Below, piece after piece: positions 1-8,491 of a stretch of 64,000 bases of DNA (its first letter is position 1; each line of letters opens with the position of its first letter). The notes below the pieces were generated by a model that had not been told where the DNA came from, searched no databases, and worked only from the letters and a program-made list of their open reading frames with translations. This DNA comes from Streptomyces sp. NBC_00258. GTDB lineage: Bacteria; Actinomycetota; Actinomycetes; Streptomycetales; Streptomycetaceae. A program made the translations under genes and the position numbers. Where the stretch lies: positions 2,542,001-2,606,000 of the forward strand of contig NZ_CP108081.1 of NCBI RefSeq assembly GCF_036182465.1, given 5' to 3'.

Positions 1-1065
1 GCACTGGGCGCACATGCCGGGGGCGTGGCGCTGCTGCTCACCGGCGCCGTTCCGGACCTCGTCGCCGGAGTGCTCGTCGGGGCGACGCTGCCCCAGCTCA
101 GTGCCCTGTCCGCCGCTCGCTGGTCCGCCCTGCTGTCCGGCGAACGGGCCGCCGCGCTGCCCACCGCCTTCGCCCTGGAGGCCCTGGCCAACGGCGTGTC
201 GTACATGGCCGGACCGGCCCTGGTGAGCGTCCTCGGTGCGGCGGGCCGCCCGGGCGCCGGGGTGCTGCTCGCCGCCGCGCTCGTCGTCGGCGGTGGGCTC
301 GCCCTCGCCGCCCAGCGCCGCACCGTGCCGCCCCTCACCGGCCGCGCCGAACGTCGGCACGCCGGACGCGCCCTGCTGCGCTCAGCGTTCCTGCGGCAGG
401 TCGCGCTCGGCCTCGCGCTCGGTGTGTTCTTCGGTGCGATGCAGGTGTCCGTCGCCGCGTACGCCGTCGGACGCGGCACGCCGGACGCGGCGGCCGTGCT
501 CTATGTCGCCTTCAACTGCACCAATCTGGTGGGTGGTTGGGCCTACGGAGCTTGGCGCCACGGCGGCTCACCCCGGCGCCGCCAGGCCGCAGCCGCCGCC
601 TGCCTCACCCTGGCGAGCCTCCCGCTGACCTTCCTCGACGCGCCTCTCGGGGTCGGCGTCATCCTCGCCCTGACGGGACTCGCCGTGCCGGTCCTACTGA
701 TCCTCGCCTCCGTCCTCACGGAGTCGTCGGTCCCGCGCGCCGTCCTCACCCAGGCGTTCACCTGGGGCAACTCCGCAAGCGCGGCAGGGTCAGCGGGCGC
801 CGCGGCGGTCGCGGGGCGGATGGTGGACGCGGGCGGTGCGCACGGCGGATTCGGTGTGGCGGCGGGGTCCGCGCTGGTGATGACGATCCTGGCGCTCGGC
901 GGTCTGCGGGACTCGAACCCGGACGTGCCGAAGCCCTCCGCGCCCGCGGAAACCACGGAGCCGAACCCGCCGGCCCCACGACGGGATTCGTCCACTGGTT
1001 CCGCCCCCGGAACCCCGTCCGCCTCGGTCGCTCCGAGCGGCAACAGCAACGGCCGTCGTCGTTGA
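1..1065 (+). CDS. MFS transporter, C-terminal part (5' truncated by window edge)
   Basis: The frame is open from base 1, so the gene starts upstream of the window and only about 354 C-terminal residues are seen. Hydrophobic Ala/Leu/Gly-rich segments alternate with short basic loops such as AQRRTVPPLTGRAERRH and WRHGGSPRRR. This is the pattern of the second half of a 12-helix major facilitator superfamily permease. The last 60 residues are a Pro/Ser/Thr-rich cytoplasmic tail. The substrate cannot be told; sugar-efflux-like or drug-efflux-like actinobacterial MFS proteins are the nearest type. A strong hairpin terminator lies 45 bases past the stop. Confidence 0.75.
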   Translation, partial: ALGAHAGGVALLLTGAVPDLVAGVLVGATLPQLSALSAARWSALLSGERAAALPTAFALEALANGVSYMAGPALVSVLGAAGRPGAGVLLAAALVVGGGLALAAQRRTVPPLTGRAERRHAGRALLRSAFLRQVALGLALGVFFGAMQVSVAAYAVGRGTPDAAAVLYVAFNCTNLVGGWAYGAWRHGGSPRRRQAAAAACLTLASLPLTFLDAPLGVGVILALTGLAVPVLLILASVLTESSVPRAVLTQAFTWGNSASAAGSAGAAAVAGRMVDAGGAHGGFGVAAGSALVMTILALGGLRDSNPDVPKPSAPAETTEPNPPAPRRDSSTGSAPGTPSASVAPSGNSNGRRR

Positions 1066-1110
1066 ACACGGCATTGACCACCGCTTCCCCTCCGCGGCCG
1101 CCGCGTACGT

Positions 1111-1145
1111 GAGGGTCCGACCCCCTGTCAGGGGGTCGGACCCTC
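1111..1145. terminator. Bidirectional intrinsic terminator
   Basis: A perfect 16-bp inverted repeat (arms 1111-1126 and 1130-1145, 3-base loop) sits between the convergent MFS gene and the ABC exporter gene. There is no U-tract, as is usual in Streptomyces. It can serve both strands. Confidence 0.85.
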
Positions 1146-1308
1146 GGTCGTGGTCCACCGTCGACACGGCATTCAGCAGCAGCACGAGCATGGACCGGGA
1201 ATGAGCTGAGCGTGCTGCGCGACAACTACCAGGCGCTCGCCGATACCGACCGCTTGCCGACCCTGCCGGGCAGTCACGCCTCCGGCCCGGCGGCGTCGTG
1301 CGCGGTGT

Positions 1309-3255
1309 CTACGCCACCGCCTCCTCCGCCACGGCGATCTCCCTCACGCTCACGCCGTCCTCGGTCGTGCCGTCCTCCGTCGCGTCCGCCCGTGACGGTT
1401 TCTCGAACTGGGTCCGGTAGAGCTCCGCGTACCGTCCGTTCGCCGTGAGGAGTTGCTCGTGGGTGCCGCGTTCCACGATCAGGCCGTCCTCGACGACGAG
1501 GATCTGGTCGGCGGCTCGTACCGTCGAGAGCCGGTGGGCGATGACGAGTGCGGTGCGTCCTTGGAGGGCCTCGGCGAGGGCCTCCTGCACGGCGGCCTCG
1601 GAGGTGTTGTCCAGGTGGGCCGTCGCCTCGTCGAGGACGACCACCCGCTGGCGGGCCAGGAGCAGCCGGGCGATGGTCATGCGCTGGCGTTCGCCGCCGG
1701 AGAGGCGGTAGCCGCGCTCGCCGACCACCGTGTCGAGGCCGTCGGGCAGGGAGCGCACGAGGTCGTCGAGGCGGGCCCTGCGCAGGACGTCCCACAGTTC
1801 GTTCTCGTCGGCGTCGGGCCGGGCGAGGAGCAGGTTGGCGCGGACCGACTCGTGGAAGAGGTGACCGTCCTGCGTGACCATGCCGAGGGTGGCCCGCATC
1901 GACTCGGCGCTCAGGTCACGGACGTCGACACCGCCGATGCGTACGGAGCCCTCGTCGGTGTCGTACAGCCGTGGCAGCAGTGACGCGATGGTGGACTTGC
2001 CCGCGCCGGAGGAGCCGACGAGGGCAACGGTCTGGCCCGGTTCGGCGCGGAAGGAGATGCCGTGCAGGACCTCGGCGCCGCCGCGGGTGTCGAGTGCGGC
2101 AACCTCCTCGAGGGAGGCGAGGGAGACCTTGTCGGCGGACGGGTAGGCGAAGCGGACGTCGGTGAACTCGACGGAGGCCGGGCCCTCGGGGACCGCGCGG
2201 GCGTCCGGTTTCTCGTCGATCAGCGGCTTCAGGTCGAGGACCTCGAAGACCCGCTCGAAGCTGACCAGGGCGCTCATGACCTCGACGCGGGCACCGGCGA
2301 GGGAGGTCAGCGGCGCGTACAGACGGGTCAGGAGCAGGGCCAGCGAGACGACGGCACCCGGTTCCAGGCTGCCGCGCAGGGCGTACCAGCCGCCGAGGCC
2401 GTAGACCAGGGCGAGCGCGAGGGCGGAGACGAGGGTCAGGGCCGTGATGAACGCGGTCTGCGCCATCGCCGTGCGCACCCCGATGTCCCGCACCCGCCGG
2501 GCGCGCACCGCGAACTCCGCGGACTCCTGGCCCGGCCGGCCGAAGAGTTTGATCAGCGTGGCGCCCGGTGCGGAGAAGCGCTCGGTCATCCGGGTGCCCA
2601 TGGACGCGTTGAGGTCGGCGGCCTCGCGCTGGAGCTTCGCCATCCGGCTGCCCATCCGGCGGGCGGGCACCACGAACACCGGGAGGAGTACGAGCGCGAG
2701 CAGGGTGATCTGCCAGGACAGGGTGAGCATCACGGCGAGGGTGAGCAGCAGGGTCACGAGATTGCTCACCACTCCGGAGAGGGTGTTGCTGAAGGCCCGC
2801 TGGGCGCCGATCACGTCGTTGTTGAGTCGACTGACGAGCGCGCCCGTACGAGTGCGTGTGAAGAACGCGACCGGCATGCGCTGTACATGATCGAAGACCG
2901 CTGTCCGCAGATCCAGGATGAGTCCTTCGCCGAGGTTCGCCGAGAGCCAGCGGCCCACCAGTCCGATCGCCGCCTCCGCGAACGCGATCAGGGCGATGAG
3001 CAGGGCGAGTCGTACGACCGTGCTCTCGTCGCCGCCGGACACGATCGCGTCCACGACGCGTCCGGCGAGGACCGGGGTGGCCACGGCGAGCAGCGCCGTC
3101 ACCACACTGAGCACCACGAACTGCGCGATTCGGCGGCGGTGCGGGCGGGCGAATCCTGCGATGCGACGCAGGGTCGCTCTGGCGAAGGGGCGGCGTTCCT
3201 GCTCGGCGTTCATGACGCTGTGGAGCTGCGTCCAGGCCGTGGTCTCCATACTCAT
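1309..3255 (-). CDS. ABC exporter, fused membrane and ATPase domains
   Basis: This 648-residue half-transporter is expected to work as a homodimer that exports a drug or lipid-like substrate from the cytoplasm. Residues about 45-330 form the six-helix ABC membrane domain. The ATPase follows, with Walker A GSSGAGKST near residue 413, signature LSGGERQRM near 520, Walker B VVVLDEAT near 540 and the switch His in IAHRLSTV. The C-terminal tail is acidic. The ATG at 3255 has no Shine-Dalgarno sequence. It lies 7 bases after the -10 box of a MerR-type promoter, so the message is probably leaderless. The promoter dyad resembles a SoxR box, and S. coelicolor SoxR controls an ABC transporter. I infer a redox-stress efflux pump. 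Confidence 0.93.
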   Translation of the reverse strand: MSMETTAWTQLHSVMNAEQERRPFARATLRRIAGFARPHRRRIAQFVVLSVVTALLAVATPVLAGRVVDAIVSGGDESTVVRLALLIALIAFAEAAIGLVGRWLSANLGEGLILDLRTAVFDHVQRMPVAFFTRTRTGALVSRLNNDVIGAQRAFSNTLSGVVSNLVTLLLTLAVMLTLSWQITLLALVLLPVFVVPARRMGSRMAKLQREAADLNASMGTRMTERFSAPGATLIKLFGRPGQESAEFAVRARRVRDIGVRTAMAQTAFITALTLVSALALALVYGLGGWYALRGSLEPGAVVSLALLLTRLYAPLTSLAGARVEVMSALVSFERVFEVLDLKPLIDEKPDARAVPEGPASVEFTDVRFAYPSADKVSLASLEEVAALDTRGGAEVLHGISFRAEPGQTVALVGSSGAGKSTIASLLPRLYDTDEGSVRIGGVDVRDLSAESMRATLGMVTQDGHLFHESVRANLLLARPDADENELWDVLRRARLDDLVRSLPDGLDTVVGERGYRLSGGERQRMTIARLLLARQRVVVLDEATAHLDNTSEAAVQEALAEALQGRTALVIAHRLSTVRAADQILVVEDGLIVERGTHEQLLTANGRYAELYRTQFEKPSRADATEDGTTEDGVSVREIAVAEEAVA

Positions 3256-3262
3256 GGGACAG

Positions 3263-3293
3263 ACCGTAGAACCTCAAGCAATCTTGAGGTCAA
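3263..3293 (-). promoter_or_regulatory. SoxR/MerR-type promoter with 19-bp spacer
   Basis: Reading leftward, -35 TTGACC (3293-3288) and -10 TACGGT (3268-3263) are 19 bp apart, the over-long spacer typical of MerR-family activation. The spacer region holds the dyad CCTCAAGCAATCTTGAGG (3272-3289), whose arms match the SoxR box (CCTCAAG-N4-CTTGAGG). Transcription would start at about the A of the ABC exporter ATG. Confidence 0.75.
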
Positions 3294-3311
3294 GGGATGA
3301 GGTCAAGGGAT
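3286..3311. repeat. Perfect 13-bp tandem duplication
   Basis: GAGGTCAAGGGAT occurs twice head to tail (3286-3298, 3299-3311). It duplicates the -35 element of the leftward ABC promoter and supplies the purine-rich leader of the rightward gene starting at 3317. Confidence 0.85.
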
Positions 3312-3316
3312 GATCG

Positions 3317-4465
3317 ATGACACTCACTGAACCCACTCCCCTCACAGTGCCGACGGATCCCACCGATCCCACCGAGACAGTGGATCCCACCGGCACCAAG
3401 GCCCTCACCGAGCCCGGCGACCCGATGCCGTGCCCGGCGTGTCAGCCGCCGTCCCCGTGCCCGCAACCCCACGTTGGTGCGGTGTGGAAACCCTCTCCCG
3501 ATGTGACGGTCGAACGCTTTCCCCAGGGCTTCGCCAGACGCCTTCCGGTCCGGCAGATCCTGTGCCTCCTCCCGCTCGCCCTCGTGGCCGTGGTCGCGGT
3601 GCAGCACCGGTCCGTGCTCGCGGAGGGCTTCGGACACCTGGCGTCGGCGAAGTGGCCGTGGCTGCTGGCCGCGGTCGCCGCGACCTGTCTGACCTGGGTG
3701 GCGGCCGCCGTCACCCGGCAGGGCGCGCTGGTCGAACGGCTGCCCAAGCGGCGGTTGCTGGCCACGCAGTTCGCCGCCGGCGCCGCCAACCACCTGCTGC
3801 CGACGGGTCTTGGCGCGAGCGCCGTGAATCTGCGGTTCATGACGGTGTGCGGGGTTCCGCTGGCCCGTTCGTCGGCCGCGCTCGCGCTCTACATGCTGGC
3901 GGAGTCCATCGCCCGGGTCGGGCTGCTGCTGGCCCTGTTGATCGCCTTCCCCGACGCCCTGCGGGTCGGCGCGCTCCTGCCGGACGGCGCGGTCGGCCCG
4001 CTGCTGCTCGTCGTCGCAGCGGTGGTGTGCGTCGCGGTGACGGTTCTGCTGCTTCTGCGGCGGGTGCGTACCGTCGTGTTCACCTTCCTGCGGACCGCGC
4101 TGGGCGAGGCCAGGTCCGTGCACACACGGCCGGCCCGTGCGCTCGCGCTGTGGGGCGGCTCGCTCTCCTTCCCGATGTTCCAGGCGGCCGGACTGGCCGC
4201 GGTGGGGCAGGCGCTCGGGCTTCCGGTGCCGCCGCTGCACATGGCGCTCGCGTACCTGGCGGCGACGGTGGCGGTCGCCCTGGTGCCGACGCCGGGCGGG
4301 ATCGGCTCGGTGGAGGCCGCGCTGATCCTGGCGCTGGTGGCGGCGGGCGGTCCGGTGGCGGTGGCGACGGCGGTGGTGCTCGCCTACCGCATCATCACGG
4401 TGTGGCTGCCGCTGCTGCCAGGGGCGCTGACGCTCGGCGCGCTCGTGCGGCTGAAGATGATCTGA
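3317..4465 (+). CDS. YbhN/UPF0104-type integral membrane protein
   Basis: This 382-residue polytopic protein has about eight predicted membrane segments and resembles the lysylphosphatidylglycerol synthase transmembrane region (flippase-like) family. Family features seen are GAANHLLPTGLGASAVNLRF in the first half and VALVPTPGGIGSVEAALILAL in the second. It lacks the soluble transferase domain of MprF, so it is a stand-alone flippase-like protein. The N-terminal 50 residues are an unusual Thr/Pro/Asp-rich stretch (PTDPTDPTETVDPTG) likely to be disordered. The gene is divergent from the ABC exporter with 61 bases between starts and could share its promoter region. Confidence 0.85.
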   Translation: MTLTEPTPLTVPTDPTDPTETVDPTGTKALTEPGDPMPCPACQPPSPCPQPHVGAVWKPSPDVTVERFPQGFARRLPVRQILCLLPLALVAVVAVQHRSVLAEGFGHLASAKWPWLLAAVAATCLTWVAAAVTRQGALVERLPKRRLLATQFAAGAANHLLPTGLGASAVNLRFMTVCGVPLARSSAALALYMLAESIARVGLLLALLIAFPDALRVGALLPDGAVGPLLLVVAAVVCVAVTVLLLLRRVRTVVFTFLRTALGEARSVHTRPARALALWGGSLSFPMFQAAGLAAVGQALGLPVPPLHMALAYLAATVAVALVPTPGGIGSVEAALILALVAAGGPVAVATAVVLAYRIITVWLPLLPGALTLGALVRLKMI

Positions 4466-4566
4466 GCGCTTCGGCTGCAGGGCCGGAAGTCACCCTTCTC
4501 ATTCCGCCCGGAAGTTGACGGGGACGGCCTGAACTCACCGGTGTGACCCGGGAGTAACCTGCTGGC

Positions 4567-4603
4567 GTCGCCACACGGGGTCACCACACCAGGTCGCCAC
4601 ACG
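4567..4603. repeat. Repeated 11-mer upstream of the crotonase gene
   Basis: GTCGCCACACG occurs at 4567-4577 and 4593-4603, with the related GTCACCACACC between. The array ends 14 bases before the ATG at 4618. It could be a regulator site or a simple local duplication. Confidence 0.4.
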
Positions 4604-4617
4604 AAGGGGTCCGAGCG

Positions 4618-5382
4618 ATGCCGGTCCGGATCGAGCGCCAGGAACACGTCACCACCGTCGTCCTCTCCCGCCCCGAGGTCCGCAACGCGGTGGACGGTCC
4701 CACGGCGGCCGCTCTCGCCGACGCCTTCCGCGCGTTCGAGAGCGACGAGACGGCCCGGGTGGCCGTGCTGTGGGGCGAGGGCGGCACCTTCTGCGCCGGC
4801 GCGGACCTCAAGGCGCTCGGCACGGAACGCGGCAACCATGTGACGGAGGACGGCGACGGCCCGATGGGCCCCACGCGGATGCGGCTGTCGAAGCCGGTGA
4901 TCGCCGCGGTCGCGGGCCACGCCGTGGCGGGTGGTCTGGAGCTGGCCCTCTGGTGCGATCTGCGGGTCGCCGAGGAGGACTCGGTCTTCGGGGTCTTCTG
5001 CCGCCGCTGGGGCGTGCCACTCATCGACGGCGGCACGGTACGGCTCCCCCGTCTCATCGGCACCGGCCGCGCGATGGACATGATTCTGACCGGCCGCCCG
5101 GTGGCGGCCCCCGAGGCGTACGAGATGGGCCTCGCGAACCGGGTCGTCCCGCCGGGGCGGGCGCGTGCGGAGACGGAGGCGCTGGCCGCGTCGATCGCCG
5201 GCTTCCCGCAGGCCTGTCTCCGGGGCGACCGCGGTTCCGTCCTCGACCAGGAGGGGTTGAACGAGCGCGCCGCCATGCGGGGTGAATTCCGTCACGGGAC
5301 AGGTGTGCTGGAGGAGAGTCTCGAGGGGGCTGCGCGGTTCTCGGCGGGGGCGGGGCGGCACGGGTCGTTCGGCGAGAACTGA
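4618..5382 (+). CDS. Enoyl-CoA hydratase/isomerase (crotonase) family protein
   Basis: A 254-residue crotonase-fold protein expected to act on an acyl-CoA thioester. The oxyanion-hole segments are CAGADLKALG (near residue 60) and AGHAVAGGLELALWCDLRVA (near 100-118). The Glu of GGLELA matches rat hydratase Glu144. The position of the second catalytic Glu (Glu164 in rat, in the PE motif) reads VFCRRWGVP, so that residue is missing. A standard hydratase reaction is therefore doubtful; isomerase, decarboxylase or hydrolase chemistry is possible. The start has AAGGGG upstream. No pathway neighbour is present. Confidence 0.88.
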   Translation: MPVRIERQEHVTTVVLSRPEVRNAVDGPTAAALADAFRAFESDETARVAVLWGEGGTFCAGADLKALGTERGNHVTEDGDGPMGPTRMRLSKPVIAAVAGHAVAGGLELALWCDLRVAEEDSVFGVFCRRWGVPLIDGGTVRLPRLIGTGRAMDMILTGRPVAAPEAYEMGLANRVVPPGRARAETEALAASIAGFPQACLRGDRGSVLDQEGLNERAAMRGEFRHGTGVLEESLEGAARFSAGAGRHGSFGEN

Positions 5383-5735
5383 GCGTCCCCGACGACGTAT
5401 CCAGGCCAAGTTGGAGCGGGATCCACCATGGGGCCGGGGATGCCCGCCGAGCCGGACGACGAGGGCGCCTCGGTGCTCGCCGGAGGCAGAGTAGACACCA
5501 ACATGCCTACGAGCATGGCAAGTTGGTGGCGATGCCGGTGGGAGATGGCCTGACCCGAGCGGTCCTGGCACGGAACACCTGTGCGCATGTAGCAAGATGA
5601 GCGAACCCGCCGGTCAACGACTTGTCGTTCCCGGCGGGGTCGTACATCCAGGAATCGAGCAGCAGGTGGCAACAAGGTGACGACACATCACATAGCGGGC
5701 GCGAGTGCCCTTCGCGGCACGACGGGAGGCAGTTG
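5383..5735. other. Intergenic region with two inverted repeats before the mscS-like gene
   Basis: I find no convincing gene in these 353 bases. Two dyads are visible. One has arms CACCAAC/GTTGGTG (5496-5502, 5522-5528). The stronger one has CCCGCCGG (5606-5613) pairing with CCGGCGGG (5631-5638), with an inner ACGAC/GTCGT pair. The second lies about 100 bases upstream of the channel start and may fold in its 5' leader. Confidence 0.45.
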
Positions 5736-6809
5736 GTGAACCGGGACCTCACTGTGCACGACTGGATCGTCGCGGGCATCTGGCTGGCCGTCGGCCTCGC
5801 GGCGGGTGTCCTGCTGCGCCTCCTCCTGCGCTGGCTGGGCAAGCACGCGACCCGTACCCGGTGGAGCGGCGACGACGTCCTCGTCGACGCGCTGCGCGCG
5901 CTGATACCGGTCGCCGCCCTCACGGGCGGTATCGCGGCCGCCGCGGCGGCGCTGCCGCTGACCGGCAAGGTCAACCACACCGTCAACCAGATCCTGACGG
6001 TCCTGCTCATCCTCGCCGCCACCATCACGGCGGCACGTGTGGTCGCCGGCCTGGTGCGGGCCCTCACCCAGTCCCGCTCCGGGGTCGCGGGATCGGCCTC
6101 GATCTTCGTCAACATCACCCGGGTCGTCGTCCTCGCCATGGGCTGCCTGGTCGTCCTGCAGACCCTGGGCATCTCCATCGCCCCGCTGCTCACGGCCCTC
6201 GGGGTCGGCGGTCTCGCGGTCGCCCTGGCCCTCCAGGACACCCTCGCCAACCTCTTCGCGGGCATCCACATCCTCGCCTCGAAGACGATCCAGCCCGGCG
6301 ACTACATCAGGCTCACCAGCGGGGAGGAGGGGTATGTCGTCGACATCAACTGGCGCAACACCGTCGTTCGCAACCTCTCCAACAACCTCGTCATCATCCC
6401 GAACGCGCAGCTCTCCAGCACCAACATGACCAACTTCAGCCGTCCGGAACAGGAGATGACCCTCACCGTGCAGGTCGGCGTCGGCTACGACAGCGACCTC
6501 GACCATGTCGAGCGCGTCACCTCCGAGGTCGTCACCGAGGTCATGACGGAGATCGAGGGCGCGGTTCCGGAACACGAACCCGCCATCCGCTTCCACACGT
6601 TCGGGGACTCGCGGATCAGCTTCACCGTCATCCTGGGTGTCGGGGAGTTCAGCGACCAGTACCGGATCAAGCACGAGTTCGTGAAGCGGCTGCACAAGCG
6701 GTACCACGTGGAGGGCATCCGCATTCCCTCCCCCGCGCGCACCGTCGCCCTCCAGCAGAACGGCGTGGCGATTCCGCCCCAGCGCGACGGATCCCTGTCG
6801 ATCCCGTAG
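5736..6809 (+). CDS. MscS-family mechanosensitive ion channel
   Basis: A small-conductance mechanosensitive channel that would relieve turgor on osmotic downshock, located in the cytoplasmic membrane. I chose the GTG at 5736 (357 residues) because GGGAGG ends 6 bases before it. A longer frame from 5622 has no ribosome site and a non-helical N-terminus. Three membrane helices come first, with the pore helix GVGGLAVALALQDTLANLFAG (near residues 150-170). The beta domain follows, with IQPGDYIRL and NLVIIPNAQLSSTNMTN. The C-terminal alpha/beta domain ends near residue 330. Length fits the simple MscS type. Confidence 0.93.
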   Translation: MNRDLTVHDWIVAGIWLAVGLAAGVLLRLLLRWLGKHATRTRWSGDDVLVDALRALIPVAALTGGIAAAAAALPLTGKVNHTVNQILTVLLILAATITAARVVAGLVRALTQSRSGVAGSASIFVNITRVVVLAMGCLVVLQTLGISIAPLLTALGVGGLAVALALQDTLANLFAGIHILASKTIQPGDYIRLTSGEEGYVVDINWRNTVVRNLSNNLVIIPNAQLSSTNMTNFSRPEQEMTLTVQVGVGYDSDLDHVERVTSEVVTEVMTEIEGAVPEHEPAIRFHTFGDSRISFTVILGVGEFSDQYRIKHEFVKRLHKRYHVEGIRIPSPARTVALQQNGVAIPPQRDGSLSIP

Positions 6810-6907
6810 AACATCGGGGGTGGGGCGGTCCGCGACGGCCGCCCTGATACCGGGCCAGGCCGCTCTGTGCCCGGGCGGTTGGCGAGTGAGCGGGGAGACG
6901 TGAGCGT

Positions 6908-8383
6908 ATGACGGTGATCGGGGTCGACATCGGTACGTCCAGCAGCAAGGGCGTGCTCGTGGACGAGGACGGAACCGTCCTCGCGACGGCTGTCCGCCCG
7001 CACACGGTCGACCGTCCGCACCCGGGACACGTCGAGATGGACGCACGGGTGTGGTGGGACGAGTTCGCCTCCATCGCCCGGGAGTTGCTGAAGTCCGTGC
7101 CGGACGGCGCCTCCGTCACCGCGGTCGGCGTCAGCGGCATGGGCCCGTGCGTCGCTCTGGCCGACGCGGCGGACACGCCGCTGCGCCCGGCGATCCTGTA
7201 CGGCGTCGACACCCGGGCCACCGAGCAGATCACGCGCCTGGACGACGAGTTGGGCCGTGACGCCGTACTGCGGCGCTGCGGGTCCCTGCTGTCCACCCAG
7301 GCCGTGGGCCCCAAGATCGCCTGGCTGGCGGAGCACGAGCCCGGCGTGGTCGCCCGGGCCCGGCGGCTCTACATGCCCAGCTCGTATCTGGTGGTCCGGC
7401 TCACCGGGACCTATGTGCTCGACCGCCACTCGGCGAGCCAGGCCGTTCCGCTGTACGACTCCGTGGCCCAGGAGTGGTACGAGCCGTGGACGCGGCACAT
7501 CGCGCCGCGGCTGGAACTCCCCCGCCTGCTCTGGCCGGGAGACATCGCCGGACAGGTCACGGCCGAGGCCGCCGACGCCACCGGGCTGCCCGCCGGAATC
7601 CCGGTGATCGCCGGCACGATCGACGCCTGGTCCGAGGCCCTGAGCGTGGGGGCACAGCACACCGGTGACCTGATGCTGATGTACGGCAGCACCATGTTCC
7701 TGATCAACACCTTGTCCGAGCGCCTGCTGGTGCCCCAGCTGTGGAGCACCGTCGGGGCGTTGCCCGGAACGCGCAGTCTCGCCGGAGGCATGGCCACCTC
7801 CGGCATGATCACCGAATGGCTGCGGGAGCTGTTCGGCACGCCCGGGCACACCGAGCTGCTCGCCGGGGCCGAGGCGTCCGGGCCCGGTGCGAAGGGGCTG
7901 CTGATGCTGCCGTACTTCGCGGGCGAGCGGACGCCGGTGGCCGATCCGCACGCCCGCGGGGTGATCGCCGGGCTGACGGTGGAGCACAACCGCGGCGACC
8001 TCTACCGTGCCGCCCTGGAGGCGACGGCCTTCGGGGTACGGCACAACGTCGAGGCGATGCGCGCGGCGGGCGCGGACATCCGCCGTGTCGTCGCCGTGGG
8101 CGGAGGCACCCGGGGCGGCCTGTGGACCCGGATCGTCTCGGCCGTGACGGGCCTGGAGCAGGAGATCAGGACCGTCACACTCGGAGCGAGCTACGGCGCG
8201 GCGTTCCTCGCGGCGAGCGCAGTCGGCGCCCCGCTCATCGACGAGTGGAACCCGGTGCGCGAACGCGTCGCCCCGGACCCGCAACTGCGCTCCGGCTACG
8301 ACGAGTTGTACGCGCTGTACCTCCGGCTCTACCCGGCGACACGGGACATCGCCCATGAACTGGCCGCGCGGCAACGGGGTTAG
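6908..8383 (+). CDS. FGGY-family carbohydrate kinase (xylulokinase-like)
   Basis: A 491-residue cytoplasmic kinase that phosphorylates a sugar or polyol with ATP. The first FGGY domain opens with DIGTSSSKGVLVDEDG (residues 6-21). The second carries GTIDAWSEALSVG and the ATP-binding VAVGGGTRGGLWTRIVSAVTG near residue 400. The substrate could be xylulose, ribulose or another pentulose; this cannot be settled from sequence. It converges on the GH42 operon with a 108-base gap, suggesting a related sugar role but a separate transcript. The ATG at 6908 follows a GGGGAG-type site. Confidence 0.9.
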   Translation: MTVIGVDIGTSSSKGVLVDEDGTVLATAVRPHTVDRPHPGHVEMDARVWWDEFASIARELLKSVPDGASVTAVGVSGMGPCVALADAADTPLRPAILYGVDTRATEQITRLDDELGRDAVLRRCGSLLSTQAVGPKIAWLAEHEPGVVARARRLYMPSSYLVVRLTGTYVLDRHSASQAVPLYDSVAQEWYEPWTRHIAPRLELPRLLWPGDIAGQVTAEAADATGLPAGIPVIAGTIDAWSEALSVGAQHTGDLMLMYGSTMFLINTLSERLLVPQLWSTVGALPGTRSLAGGMATSGMITEWLRELFGTPGHTELLAGAEASGPGAKGLLMLPYFAGERTPVADPHARGVIAGLTVEHNRGDLYRAALEATAFGVRHNVEAMRAAGADIRRVVAVGGGTRGGLWTRIVSAVTGLEQEIRTVTLGASYGAAFLAASAVGAPLIDEWNPVRERVAPDPQLRSGYDELYALYLRLYPATRDIAHELAARQRG

Positions 8384-8491
8384 GCCGAGGCTGCCCGCCC
8401 CGGCCGGACCCCGAACTGGCCGGGCCCTCTCCCGCGATCGCGCGACCCGTCGATCCCGCGAGCAACTCCACACCGTCGACTGCTCAGTTGC

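Noticed and set aside
2062..3300. Long open frame antisense to the ABC exporter
   Set aside because: GC-rich codon bias leaves the opposite strand open. The exporter strand shows all ABC motifs, while the antisense translation is low-complexity Arg/Gly/Glu.
6823..6844. Terminator after the mscS-like gene
   Set aside because: Only 6 paired bases (GGGCGG/CCGCCC) around a long loop; too weak to call.
6485..8473. 662-codon frame antisense to the kinase gene
   Set aside because: No family motif, composition typical of a shadow frame; the + strand encodes clear MscS and FGGY proteins.
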